A stretch of 64,000 nucleotides of DNA from a virus, in the IMG/VR virus record IMGVR_UViG_3300047320_000210, positions 1 to 64,000 of that record; one strand, given 5' to 3'. Of the stretch, positions 56,157 to 63,944 are shown one piece after another; the stretch's first letter is position 1, and each line of letters starts with the position of its first letter. A program made the position numbers and the translations under genes. The notes beneath the pieces are model-generated. The model ran no database searches, was not told where the DNA came from, and saw nothing but the letters and a program-made list of their open reading frames with translations.

Positions 56157-58959
56157 GGTTACCTCCCATGCCCAGCAAACTGGTGTCGATGTCCTTCGCC
56201 TGCAATTCCTGCAGCGATAGGAACAGCATAGGTCGACCGCCGCCCATCCCGGCGAACGGGGCGTATTTGACGAAGTACGGTTCTTCGTTGATCAGCTTGA
56301 CGAACTGCGCGCCGCTGTTGATCACCGGCGTGCTGCGTTCGTCGACGTTGCAATAGCGGGTGTAACTGGCGTGGGCCAGCACCGGGTCGAGCACCAGATA
56401 CTCGGGCGTGACCGCGTAGTGCAGACCATCGGTGAGGTACACGTTGCCCTTGGTGGCTTCCTCGGCGCTGCGCGAAATGGCCACGATGACCGCGATCTTC
56501 TGCATCACCAGGTCGATCTCGCTCTGCACGTAGCCGTCGCCGTTGCTGGTGAAGCGGGTGACCACCATCTTGATGATCGGTTCGAGGGTCTTCAGCGCGT
56601 TGAACAGGTGCAGTTCCTCGCAGACCTGCTGCAGTTTCCACAGGCCGACGAGGATCACCTGCAAGGAGTAGCGCGGGCGGTCGTCCATTTGCTCGGGCAG
56701 CAGCAGGTCGGCCTTGTCCATCAGCGCCTCGATCTCTTCGGGCGGGGTGGTCAGGGCCACGGCCATGATCGCCTTGCCCAGCTTGCGCAGTTCCTCGCGG
56801 TTCTTGTTGGCATGGTAGAAGTGCTCGCGGCAGTGGGCGCGCTTGAGTTTGGTCAGGTGGATCTGCACGCTGCGTTCCTGAATCGCCGGCACCTCGATTT
56901 CCTGTTCGGAAATCACAATCAGCGGTGAGGACAGCGGGATGGCAATCGCTTCGGCGCTGGAGCGGCCCATGTGGCCACGGCCGATGCGGCCCTTGAGGGT
57001 CGACTCGCCGTTCCACGCCTGCTTGATCCGTTCGCCGACGTCCTTGTAGGCCATGGTGGTCATCTTCGACTTGTTGAATTCCTCGATCACCCGGGGGATG
57101 GTCGTGGTGCTCGACAGGTATTCGAGCATCCCGTAGTGCGAGGTCGACGGGGCGCTGACCCCGCTGTCCTTGAGCATGTAGTCGGTGCCGTTGAGCCAAG
57201 TGATCAGCCCGGCGGTCTTGGACTTGCCGGAGCCGGCGCTACCCCACAGGCAGAGGACCGGGAACTGGCTGTACAGGTGCATGAAGTGGGTCTTGAAGTG
57301 CGCCGCGATGGTCCAGCCGACCATCAGCCCGATCTCGTGCTTCTGGTTGATCTTCAGCAACCGGTGCAGGGCCTGGTCCACCGCCTCGTCAGCGCGTTCC
57401 GCCATGGCGGTGTGCGCGAAGTACGGCCGGGCCAGCAGGTTGCCAAGGAACTGGTGGGTGCCGCGCACCTTGACCGAGTTGACGCTCATGTCCGGTTCCA
57501 CGTAAGTGAACACCGGGCTGTTGTCGACGAAATCCAGGTGGACCCCGGCGGTGTAGACCTGAAAAATCTCGCCCACGTCCTGGTCCTCCCGAAACACAGC
57601 AATCTTGATTTTCTGGATGTCGAGGTCCGTGCCCTGAAACGTCAGGTCGGTGATGCCTTCGAGTTCTCGCAGAAAGGCCGAGCGGCTAGAGAACGCCGGC
57701 TCTTTGAAAATGATCTTGCCCAGGTCCACGCCGTCCTTCATCACCGACATGCGGGTGCCGACCCGGCGCGGCCGGGTGCCGTCCTGCGGCACGTCGATGA
57801 ACACGTCCACCGGCTGCAGGATGAAGTTGCTGATGCGCCGCTTGCCGTCACCCTGACGGATGTAATAGCCGTCCGGTTCCGCCACCGCGCACAGGCCGGC
57901 GTCCGGGTTGCCGTCCTTGTTGGTACCGGTCTCGATCGCGCAGCCTTCACACGGGCGCTTGCTCAGCAGCGAGCGGATCGCGTTGCAGCCGAAGCTGAAG
58001 GTCGGGGTGTGTTCGACGTAGCGGATCTGCGCTTCGATGTGGTCGCGGCGCAACTTCGGCGTGTTGTACTTGCTCGACTTGGCGCTGCTGGCCAGCCGCG
58101 CGGCGAGGCTTTCGGCCACGCTCTGCGACACCCGGGCGCGCACGATGTAGGTGGCCAGCTGGGTCGCGGCCTGGTTGTAGGAGGCGTCCGCCTTCAGCGA
58201 GTCGTTGTCGCACAGCATCTGGATGCACGCCGGCACCGGTTCGCGGATGGCTTCCATGTCCGCCGACGAGGCGATGATCACCAGCTTCGGCTTGGCGTTG
58301 ACGCGCTTCTTGGCCTCTTCAAACAGGGCCTTGAGTTCGTGTATCACCAGCCCCTGCGGGTCGTCGACTTCGACCACGCGCGGCGCCTGGACCAGTTCGC
58401 GGTAGCGGTCGACGGTCAGCTCGGCCAGTTCCTCGGCGGTCACCGGCACCCGGTACTTGCCGTCATGCCGCTGCAGGTTGACGATGCGGAAACTGTTGCC
58501 CCGGCCGCTGCTGTACACCGAGAAGTCGAGGCCGATGACGAACAGGTCGCGGGCCATTTCCTTGTAGATTTCCGGCAGCCGCAGGGTGAAGCGGCGCGCG
58601 GCGAACAGCGCTTCATTGACGAGGATGTGCAGGCCCTTGCTGCCCGACAGGTAGATTTCGATGCAGCCCTTCGGCACGCCCATGCGGGTCAGCTTGCCAA
58701 GCAGTTCCTGGCCGCTGCTGATCGCCTGACCGAGGTCGTCCTTGCAGTCGATGTCAAAATACAACGGCCCGCGGTAGCCGATCTTGTCGCGGTTGCGCGG
58801 GATCTCGGGGTCAGTGCCGTCGCTGACCATCTGGTTCAAGGCAAGGATCGTCAGCTTTTTCGCGCCCTGCGCCTTGGCCAGTTCGACCGGGTCTTCTTCA
58901 CCCTGACTGGAAAGCAGGAACCAGGCGTCGTGCTCCGACCGCTGATAGTAGTGATACAT
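56134..58959 (-). CDS. AEP-type primase fused to SF3/D5-like helicase
   Basis: A 941-residue protein. The N-terminal archaeo-eukaryotic primase-like domain has the catalytic acidic pair in YFDIDCKDD (about 65-72) and the nucleotide-binding SGSKGLHIL (about 105-113). A cysteine pair CEGC (about 337-340), with a later Cys, may bind zinc. The C-terminal ATPase has Walker A GSAGSGKSK (about 571-579). This single protein can prime and unwind at the origin, replacing separate DnaG- and DnaB-type enzymes, which I do not find in the window. AGGGGTC lies upstream of the ATG. Confidence 0.85.
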   Translation of the reverse strand: MYHYYQRSEHDAWFLLSSQGEEDPVELAKAQGAKKLTILALNQMVSDGTDPEIPRNRDKIGYRGPLYFDIDCKDDLGQAISSGQELLGKLTRMGVPKGCIEIYLSGSKGLHILVNEALFAARRFTLRLPEIYKEMARDLFVIGLDFSVYSSGRGNSFRIVNLQRHDGKYRVPVTAEELAELTVDRYRELVQAPRVVEVDDPQGLVIHELKALFEEAKKRVNAKPKLVIIASSADMEAIREPVPACIQMLCDNDSLKADASYNQAATQLATYIVRARVSQSVAESLAARLASSAKSSKYNTPKLRRDHIEAQIRYVEHTPTFSFGCNAIRSLLSKRPCEGCAIETGTNKDGNPDAGLCAVAEPDGYYIRQGDGKRRISNFILQPVDVFIDVPQDGTRPRRVGTRMSVMKDGVDLGKIIFKEPAFSSRSAFLRELEGITDLTFQGTDLDIQKIKIAVFREDQDVGEIFQVYTAGVHLDFVDNSPVFTYVEPDMSVNSVKVRGTHQFLGNLLARPYFAHTAMAERADEAVDQALHRLLKINQKHEIGLMVGWTIAAHFKTHFMHLYSQFPVLCLWGSAGSGKSKTAGLITWLNGTDYMLKDSGVSAPSTSHYGMLEYLSSTTTIPRVIEEFNKSKMTTMAYKDVGERIKQAWNGESTLKGRIGRGHMGRSSAEAIAIPLSSPLIVISEQEIEVPAIQERSVQIHLTKLKRAHCREHFYHANKNREELRKLGKAIMAVALTTPPEEIEALMDKADLLLPEQMDDRPRYSLQVILVGLWKLQQVCEELHLFNALKTLEPIIKMVVTRFTSNGDGYVQSEIDLVMQKIAVIVAISRSAEEATKGNVYLTDGLHYAVTPEYLVLDPVLAHASYTRYCNVDERSTPVINSGAQFVKLINEEPYFVKYAPFAGMGGGRPMLFLSLQELQAKDIDTSLLGMGGNHAGSHFS

Positions 58960-58967
58960 GCCGACCC

Positions 58968-59219
58968 CTATTTGCTGCCTTTTACGAGACCTGAACGCAG
59001 TTCGTGCATCAGACGGTCGACAGCGCGGGCGGGTACGATGCGGTGGCGCGGGGAGTCGGTGTCAGACAGCCAGCCGCCGACGCTGTCCTGGGAATACCCA
59101 GTGAAAAAGGCGAGGTCCTTGTGGGACAGGCTGTGCTTTTCAGCGGTGGTGCGGATGAACGCCAGGCGTTCAGATTCGGGCATGCGATCCCCGACAGTGG
59201 TCCGGTCGTTCTTGTCCAT
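58968..59219 (-). CDS. Small helix-turn-helix protein
   Basis: An 83-residue protein with RLAFIRTTAEKHSLSHKDLA followed by FFTGYSQDSVGGWLSD (about residues 18-53), a helix-turn-helix of the XRE-like type used by small phage regulators. It lies just upstream of the primase-helicase and may regulate it. ATG 59219 has GGGGGC upstream; the longer frame to 59363 crosses a terminator and is rejected. Confidence 0.7.
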   Translation of the reverse strand: MDKNDRTTVGDRMPESERLAFIRTTAEKHSLSHKDLAFFTGYSQDSVGGWLSDTDSPRHRIVPARAVDRLMHELRSGLVKGSK

Positions 59220-59282
59220 TTTGCCCCCGGGTGAATCCCCCCAAACCGGAGGGTGGCTGTACCTAGTACAGAAGCTCTGAGG

Positions 59283-59306
59283 AAAAAAAGGCCCGGTTGC
59301 CCGGGC
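59283..59306 (-). terminator. Leftward intrinsic terminator
   Basis: On the - strand a 6-bp stem (59301-59306 with 59291-59296) closed by a GCAA tetraloop is followed by seven T residues. It separates the upstream small genes from the helix-turn-helix/primase unit. Confidence 0.85.
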
Positions 59307-59366
59307 TCTAAACTTTGTGTGCCGTCCTTTCGCGCGGGAGCGGTCACACCAACTTACCCTCAAGAT

Positions 59367-59894
59367 TCAAGTATGAATCACGTTCTCGATTCCTGCCGAA
59401 ATCTCCTCTGCAGGCCACGGGTTTACTGGAATTTCACTCGTCTGGAACTCCGGCGAAGTGCCGCGCTGCTCGGCCAGTTTTGCCAGCTTGGCGGCATGCG
59501 CCGGGAACGGTTGGATGGTGGTCATCAGCTTCTTCGTCAGCCGCTGCAACACCAGCGGGCGCTGGTTGATGTGGTAGGGCCGACCGCTTTCATCGTGGGA
59601 CGGACGGAACAGGCGATAGTCGCCGTCGCCCATGCCGCGCGCCTTCAGATTCTTGCGCAGGTTGCTGATGCTGGGCTTGTTGGGCAGCGAGAGGATGAAC
59701 AGATCCCCGGGCTCGCACTGGTTGTACCGCAGGGCGACCGAGTCATACAGCACGGTGGTCGGTTGGCCCGGGGTGCCCCGCCCCCGGAACTCCTGCGTCA
59801 TCTGGTCGTAGCCGACCGCGCCCTGTTTGATCACCTTGAACGTTGCGTCTTCCGGTGACCACTTCGTTGGTTTCTTGACCTTGTCGTCGTTCAT
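59367..59894 (-). CDS. Hypothetical protein
   Basis: A 175-residue, basic protein with a beta-rich core (DLFILSLPNKPSISNLRKNL, DYRLFRPSHDESGRPYH) and no membrane segment. Its polar and basic character could mean nucleic acid binding. GGGGGT lies before the ATG; a terminator follows its stop at 59283-59306. No family recognised. Confidence 0.65.
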   Translation of the reverse strand: MNDDKVKKPTKWSPEDATFKVIKQGAVGYDQMTQEFRGRGTPGQPTTVLYDSVALRYNQCEPGDLFILSLPNKPSISNLRKNLKARGMGDGDYRLFRPSHDESGRPYHINQRPLVLQRLTKKLMTTIQPFPAHAAKLAKLAEQRGTSPEFQTSEIPVNPWPAEEISAGIENVIHT

Positions 59895-59947
59895 GAACTA
59901 CCCCCAGCTCTGGTTCGGATAGCGGTCGAATACCCGCCGCCTACCTG

Positions 59948-60385
59948 TCAGCTTAGACGGTAGAAATCCGACATCGGCAGGGTCATCAACGGTTTGAACG
60001 CGCCTTTGCTGCGCGGCAGCCGTGCCAGCGGCTGCGGTTCGAGGGTGGTGCGGACCATCTGAAATACCTGTGCGTTCCATGGGCCACCCGCCGGGCCGAT
60101 GCGGTTGACCCTGACCTGCAGCAGCTCGCCATCGGCGAAGAACTGGAAGCGCGCCGCGCCGTCGACCATGCGCCCCTGCTGCACGGCCCACAGCACGATC
60201 GAGGTCGCGCAGGAACTGGCCAGCAGGCGCATGGCGTTCTCCGGCTGGACCTTGCGGGTCAGGCACATGTCGAATTTTCCGTAGTGCCTGAGCACCCGTT
60301 CCAGCGGGCCACACTCGACCGGGATCACGGCCGGGGGCATGCCGCGTTTGGCGCGGAAGTCCGCGAGACTGGCAATTTTGTTCAT
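59948..60385 (-). CDS. Hypothetical protein
   Basis: A 145-residue soluble alpha/beta protein. A very good ribosome binding site (AAGGAG, 8-nt spacing) supports the ATG at 60385. It lies four bases downstream of the neighbouring gene in the leftward operon. No motif is recognised. Confidence 0.7.
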   Translation of the reverse strand: MNKIASLADFRAKRGMPPAVIPVECGPLERVLRHYGKFDMCLTRKVQPENAMRLLASSCATSIVLWAVQQGRMVDGAARFQFFADGELLQVRVNRIGPAGGPWNAQVFQMVRTTLEPQPLARLPRSKGAFKPLMTLPMSDFYRLS

Positions 60386-60389
60386 GGTG

Positions 60390-61118
60390 TCACTCCTTCT
60401 CAGGTGGGTTCAGCAGACGCAAGATCCAGTGCTCCTTGAACAGCCGGTCGCTCGGGTCTTTGTCAGGGTCTACATCGATGTCGGGGCGCGCCGGCAGGAA
60501 CTGGATGCGTTCCAGTGGCGCGGCCTTGGGGAATTCCAGTTTGAACACTGGGCGTGGCAGGCGCGTCAGCGGGCTGGGTTCCTGCAGGTAGGCGGCGAGC
60601 TGAAACTCGTCGCCGAGCAAGCGCTCGCCGAGGCCCAGGATTTCGTAGGACGGGTACTCGTTGGCGAGGAACACCAGCACCAGCCAGTCCTCGCCCGGCA
60701 GCACGAGGCCGAACAGGTCGGTGAGGATGGTCAGGGTGAATTCGGCTTCGTCCGGTTCCAGCACCACGCCCTCGGGCCAATCCCTGCGCAGGTCGGCCAG
60801 CGGGAACGTGACACGCGACCAGCTGCTGCGGGCCACGGCCTTGAGGGTGTAGGCCGCCCACAGGTCGCCGGCGAAACCAAGGGCCAGGGTCCATTGCCCT
60901 GGTGCCAGTTCCGACAGGCCGACCGACTTCAACCGGCGGCGCGCTTCGGCGTGCAGGATGTAGGTCAGGAAGCCTTCACCGTCGCGGCCGGTGAGCAGTT
61001 CGATCCACTCGTCCGGCTCGGCGGCCTGCGGAAACAGATGGAACGCCCGGCACGGCGACTGCTCGTAGGTGAGCGCCGCGAGGCGGCGCTCTTGTTCGCG
61101 GATCTGTTCAGGTTTCAT
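60390..61118 (-). CDS. Hypothetical protein
   Basis: A 242-residue, Leu- and Glu-rich soluble protein. The start overlaps the upstream gene by ATGA. It has a beta-rich middle (FTLTILTDLFGLVL, WLVLVFLANEYPSYEILGLG) and an acidic C-terminus. I do not recognise the family. Its place in the early leftward block suggests a host-takeover or replication accessory role, which is inference. Confidence 0.65.
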   Translation of the reverse strand: MKPEQIREQERRLAALTYEQSPCRAFHLFPQAAEPDEWIELLTGRDGEGFLTYILHAEARRRLKSVGLSELAPGQWTLALGFAGDLWAAYTLKAVARSSWSRVTFPLADLRRDWPEGVVLEPDEAEFTLTILTDLFGLVLPGEDWLVLVFLANEYPSYEILGLGERLLGDEFQLAAYLQEPSPLTRLPRPVFKLEFPKAAPLERIQFLPARPDIDVDPDKDPSDRLFKEHWILRLLNPPEKE

Positions 61119-61378
61119 AGGCTCTCCAGCAAAACGGGCGCTTCCAACAAGCGCCCGACGTTAAAACTGCGCAGCGCCTTCGCCTCCATGTCCCACACCA
61201 GCAGGTGATCGTCGGGCATGGGGCGACCGGGGCGTCCTCCCGGGGAGGACGGCGGTGGCGGTGGCATGTGAGTGGGGTGCAGCGTGGCCAGCATGGTGCG
61301 CTCGGTGTTGTCGGCTTTGAGGAACACGAGTCGAATGACGCCTTTTTCCAGCAGCGCTCTGAGGTCTTGGGTGTGCAT
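61115..61378 (-). CDS. Small SH3-like phage protein (DUF2693-like)
   Basis: An 87-residue protein with the pattern LLEKGVIRLVFLKADNTERT followed by MLATL (about residues 9-33) and a C-terminal LLVWDMEAKALRSFNVGRLL strand pair. This is a small beta-barrel family found in T4-like and many other phages (remembered as DUF2693). The middle holds a proline-rich loop. Function unknown. The stop overlaps the next gene. Confidence 0.7.
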   Translation of the reverse strand: MHTQDLRALLEKGVIRLVFLKADNTERTMLATLHPTHMPPPPPSSPGGRPGRPMPDDHLLVWDMEAKALRSFNVGRLLEAPVLLESL

Positions 61379-61530
61379 CGCGGAGGTCTCGCCTACGTTC
61401 CGACTCGGGCGGTCGGATTCATTTGAGCGTAGTCAGCGGTCAGCGATTTCGGATTCGATGCCACACTGTAGGTGGGGCTAGCGCCCTTCCCTCTTTTCAG
61501 CCGCCGCCCACTGCGGGCATGGAGAACGAC

Positions 61531-61755
61531 GTGAGCAACGCACCCACCCCAACCCCTGCCCAACCCCCTGCCCCAGTCAAGAAGACCAAGCCATGGCCGG
61601 AGGCGCACGCCACGAACGGTGCGTGGGAGGCCAACTCCAACACCGGGCGGGCGCACACCTGCATCCAGTTCCTGCAGGCCCACGGCTTCCTCACCGAGGG
61701 CCAGGCCGAAACGCTGCGCACCCAGGTGGTGGAGCGCAGCGCCGACGCCGGCTAG
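61531..61755 (+). CDS. Small rightward gene inside the leftward block
   Basis: A 74-residue protein with a Pro/Thr-rich start and a compact helical domain (WEANSNTGRAHTCIQFLQAH, FLTEGQAETLRTQV). GTG 61531 has GGAG 6 bases upstream; ATG 61519 is an in-frame alternative. It is the only rightward gene between 44.5 and 64 kb and has its own upstream gap, so it is probably an independently controlled insertion. Its stop overlaps the convergent neighbour by four bases. Confidence 0.6.
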   Translation: MSNAPTPTPAQPPAPVKKTKPWPEAHATNGAWEANSNTGRAHTCIQFLQAHGFLTEGQAETLRTQVVERSADAG

Positions 61756-61991
61756 GGTTTGCCATCGCGCTGGGCGGTCCCGCCCAGCGCATACCACGTC
61801 ATCAGGTTACCGCTGGCGTCCGTGGGCCACTCGGGGTGTTCCTCGTGGCCGCTGGGGGCCGTGAACTCCATGCAGTCTTCGTCCGGGCAGTGTTCGCCCG
61901 AGGGCGAGTGACAGTCGCGGGTCGGTTCCTGCCACGCGTTACCGCACGCCTCGCACAGGAACATCCGATAGCCCGGGGTCAGGCGTCTCAT
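61752..61991 (-). CDS. Zinc-ribbon protein
   Basis: A 79-residue protein with FLCEACGNAW (about residues 11-20) and HCPDEDC (about 34-40), four cysteines and a histidine forming a probable zinc ribbon, followed by an acidic end. It lies downstream of a conserved phage gene and converges with the rightward gene. It may bind RNA polymerase or nucleic acid; unproven. Confidence 0.65.
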   Translation of the reverse strand: MRRLTPGYRMFLCEACGNAWQEPTRDCHSPSGEHCPDEDCMEFTAPSGHEEHPEWPTDASGNLMTWYALGGTAQRDGKP

Positions 61992-62004
61992 GACCCGCAC
62001 TTCG

Positions 62005-62451
62005 TCAGGTAGCTGTCCGTTTCCATTTGCGTCGGGGCTCCTTGAAGATGGTGCTCGGGCACCAAAACGGCGCCCGCTTGGGTTTAGGGAAGCGCAGGTA
62101 ACGATCATGCTCGCGCAGCGCGTCGTAGCGCTGCAGGCGGTCGGCATACGCCTGCACCGTTTCGACCACGTCCTTGTGCCCGGCTTCCGCTTCGGCCCAG
62201 GTGCAGTAGCGCACCATTTCTTCGTTGAGAAACCCGCCGCCGAAGACCATGGTTTCAAACAACACCGGCGGATGGTTGGGGCCGTACCAGTTGTGGTCCA
62301 TGCTGAGAAAGACCGTACTGATTTCCGCCCTGCCGACGAAGTCCTTGGCCACACGGCGGTCGGCCTTCTGATACCAGTTGGCCCACTCCATCAAGTCGAA
62401 GACCTGCACCGGCGTCTGCCCGTCGAGGATGTATTTATCTTCAACGCGCAT
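62005..62451 (-). CDS. Conserved phage protein
   Basis: A 148-residue protein with EISTVFLSMDHNWYGPNHPPVLFETMVFGG (positions about 43-72, key residues Asp-His-Asn and Phe-Glu-Thr-Met) and RYCTWAEAEAGH (about 81-92). This motif set recurs in many phages and prophages without assigned function. The start is four bases from the upstream MvaT-like stop. No clear ribosome binding site is seen, so coupling is likely. Confidence 0.75.
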   Translation of the reverse strand: MRVEDKYILDGQTPVQVFDLMEWANWYQKADRRVAKDFVGRAEISTVFLSMDHNWYGPNHPPVLFETMVFGGGFLNEEMVRYCTWAEAEAGHKDVVETVQAYADRLQRYDALREHDRYLRFPKPKRAPFWCPSTIFKEPRRKWKRTAT

Positions 62452-62455
62452 GGGG

Positions 62456-62830
62456 TTAGATCGGCTTCGCCCAAGTCAGGACGGTCTTCAAACCGAACTG
62501 CTCGATCCAGCCCTTGATGGTGAGGTGATCGCGGCGGCCGGAGTCAACCACGTCGCCGCTGTGCGGGTTGGTCCAGCGTTTCATCTTGCCCACATGCGCC
62601 TTGCCTTTAGGCGCGCTCGACTTCTCGGCGGCCTTGATCGCCATCTGCTGCCCGTGCATGAAGGCGTACAGCTTGTCCTTGGACATCGAGTATTTAGACA
62701 GCAGGTCTTCCAGCTCGGCGTCGAATTCCAGTTCGCGTTTCAGCTCAGGATCATTCCTGAGTTCTTCGACGGCGGTAACTTGTTTGGCCAGCGCCAATTG
62801 CGCGGCTTTAAACTCGGCGATCTTGAACAT
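62456..62830 (-). CDS. MvaT/MvaU-like DNA-binding protein, copy 1
   Basis: A 124-residue protein of the same length as Pseudomonas MvaT. The N-terminal coiled coil with ELKRELEFDAELEDLLSKY (about residues 30-48) matches the MvaT KLKKELEFEEKL oligomerisation element. After a basic linker, NPHSGDVVDSGRRDHLTIKGW (about 86-106) matches the C-terminal DNA-binding domain, ending in VLTWA. MvaT, the pseudomonad H-NS counterpart, silences AT-rich DNA. The Gly-Asn pair of the MvaT AT-pincer is Arg-Asp here, so DNA specificity may differ. AAGGAA precedes the ATG. Confidence 0.85.
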   Translation of the reverse strand: MFKIAEFKAAQLALAKQVTAVEELRNDPELKRELEFDAELEDLLSKYSMSKDKLYAFMHGQQMAIKAAEKSSAPKGKAHVGKMKRWTNPHSGDVVDSGRRDHLTIKGWIEQFGLKTVLTWAKPI

Positions 62831-62876
62831 CTGTACTTCCTTAGTGGGGTAATTTCAACGGTTCAGCAGGTGGAAC

Positions 62877-63257
62877 TTAGGCCTGTAGCCACGACTGCAC
62901 GACGTCTTCGCCGTAGGTCTCGACCCACAGTTTGTAGGTGCCGTGGCTCAGGCGTTTGATCGTCAGCACGTCGCCGGTGTGGGGGTTGAGGAACGTCTTT
63001 GCGTCCTCGGGACCAGTCGCGCGAGTCGCCTTAGTCTTGCTGGCGACCGGCTTCTTGTAGAAGTCCGAGGTGATGTCCGCTTTCAAGAACAGCTGCAGCT
63101 TGACCTTGTTCATCGAGTGCTGCGCAAGGAAGTCGTCCAGGGCCACGTCGAAGGCTATCTCTTTCTGCAGTTGCGGGTCTTGCTTGAGGGCTTCGAGGTA
63201 GGTGTACTTCTGAGCAAGTTGCAGTTCGAGTTCGCGGTACTGTTCAATAGCTAACAT
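62877..63257 (-). CDS. MvaT/MvaU-like DNA-binding protein, copy 2
   Basis: A 126-residue diverged paralogue of the downstream copy: QLQKEIAFDVALDDFLAQHS (about residues 29-48) in the coiled-coil part, a basic linker, then FLNPHTGDVLTIKRLSHGTY (about 89-108) and a closing VVQSWLQ. The region equivalent to the Gly-Asn AT-pincer reads Leu-Ser. The tandem pair may form hetero-oligomers with each other or with host MvaT. The second ATG (63257) is preferred because AAGGA lies 7 bases upstream. Confidence 0.82.
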   Translation of the reverse strand: MLAIEQYRELELQLAQKYTYLEALKQDPQLQKEIAFDVALDDFLAQHSMNKVKLQLFLKADITSDFYKKPVASKTKATRATGPEDAKTFLNPHTGDVLTIKRLSHGTYKLWVETYGEDVVQSWLQA

Positions 63258-63285
63258 AGGCATGTCCTTATTATTAAAAGAATAT

Positions 63286-63305
63286 GGGCAGCTAAGAAGC
63301 TGCCC
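63286..63305 (-). terminator. Attenuator-like hairpin before the MvaT-like genes
   Basis: A perfect 7-bp stem GGGCAGC/GCTGCCC with a 6-nt loop (63286-63305), followed on the - strand after a few bases by TTTT, lies between gene 63326-63940 and the MvaT-like pair. It would partially separate their expression. Confidence 0.55.
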
Positions 63306-63325
63306 GGCACGCAGACTACACGAAG

Positions 63326-63940
63326 TTAAATCTCGCGAGCATATTCTTTGCGGGTGATGGCGATGGTTTCGATAACACGTAAGCCGTACTCGCGGGCCTT
63401 ACGGCCTGCCGCTAGTTCGGCTTCTAAGGTATTGATACCGGGGTCACAGTGATAGAACGGAATTAGCGTGCCATCAGCACGCGCCACCTGTAGCACCACT
63501 TCGATCTGCCGCTTGATTAGCGTGGCGTGGTGTTTGGTTTTAGGGCGCGTGAAGGCCGCTTCGGCTGTTTCTAACGGCGGCTTGGCTTTAAGCGGGGTTT
63601 TCTTCTTAACGACAACGGGAGCAGGTTCAGCGGGGGTTGTATCTAAGCCCCAGTCGCGCCGCAGTTGCGCTGCGAGGTCGTCTAACTCGGCCCGCTGTTG
63701 GGCGGCGGCGGTTAGCGGGGACGGGTCTGAACTGTTGAACGTTATCTGATCTAGGGTAGACGCTTGAAGCAAGGCCAGCTGGGCTTGTTGTTCAGCTAAT
63801 TTGCGCTTGGCTTCTTTCTTCTTGGATACAAAGGGGCGGTGCTTGGGCTCGGGCTCTACGATGATTGACGCTAACACACTGCGTATGCCGGCCTCTGTGT
63901 TAGCCAGTCTGCTAAATCCTGATGATGTATTCAAAGCCAT
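63326..63940 (-). CDS. Hypothetical Lys/Ala-rich protein
   Basis: A 204-residue protein. The N-terminal two-thirds are low-complexity, Ala/Gln/Lys/Pro-rich and probably helical or disordered; the C-terminal part (residues 130-204) has an alpha/beta look (VVLQVARADGTLIPFYHCDPG). Base composition is visibly more AT-rich than in the neighbouring genes. AAGGA lies about 10 bases before the ATG. Function unknown. Confidence 0.65.
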   Translation of the reverse strand: MALNTSSGFSRLANTEAGIRSVLASIIVEPEPKHRPFVSKKKEAKRKLAEQQAQLALLQASTLDQITFNSSDPSPLTAAAQQRAELDDLAAQLRRDWGLDTTPAEPAPVVVKKKTPLKAKPPLETAEAAFTRPKTKHHATLIKRQIEVVLQVARADGTLIPFYHCDPGINTLEAELAAGRKAREYGLRVIETIAITRKEYAREI

Positions 63941-63944
63941 TCGT

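Noticed and set aside
50227-59280. Long rightward open frames opposite the polymerase and primase-helicase (50227-52809, 56971-59280)
   Set aside because: They lie opposite genes with complete catalytic motifs and have no motifs of their own.
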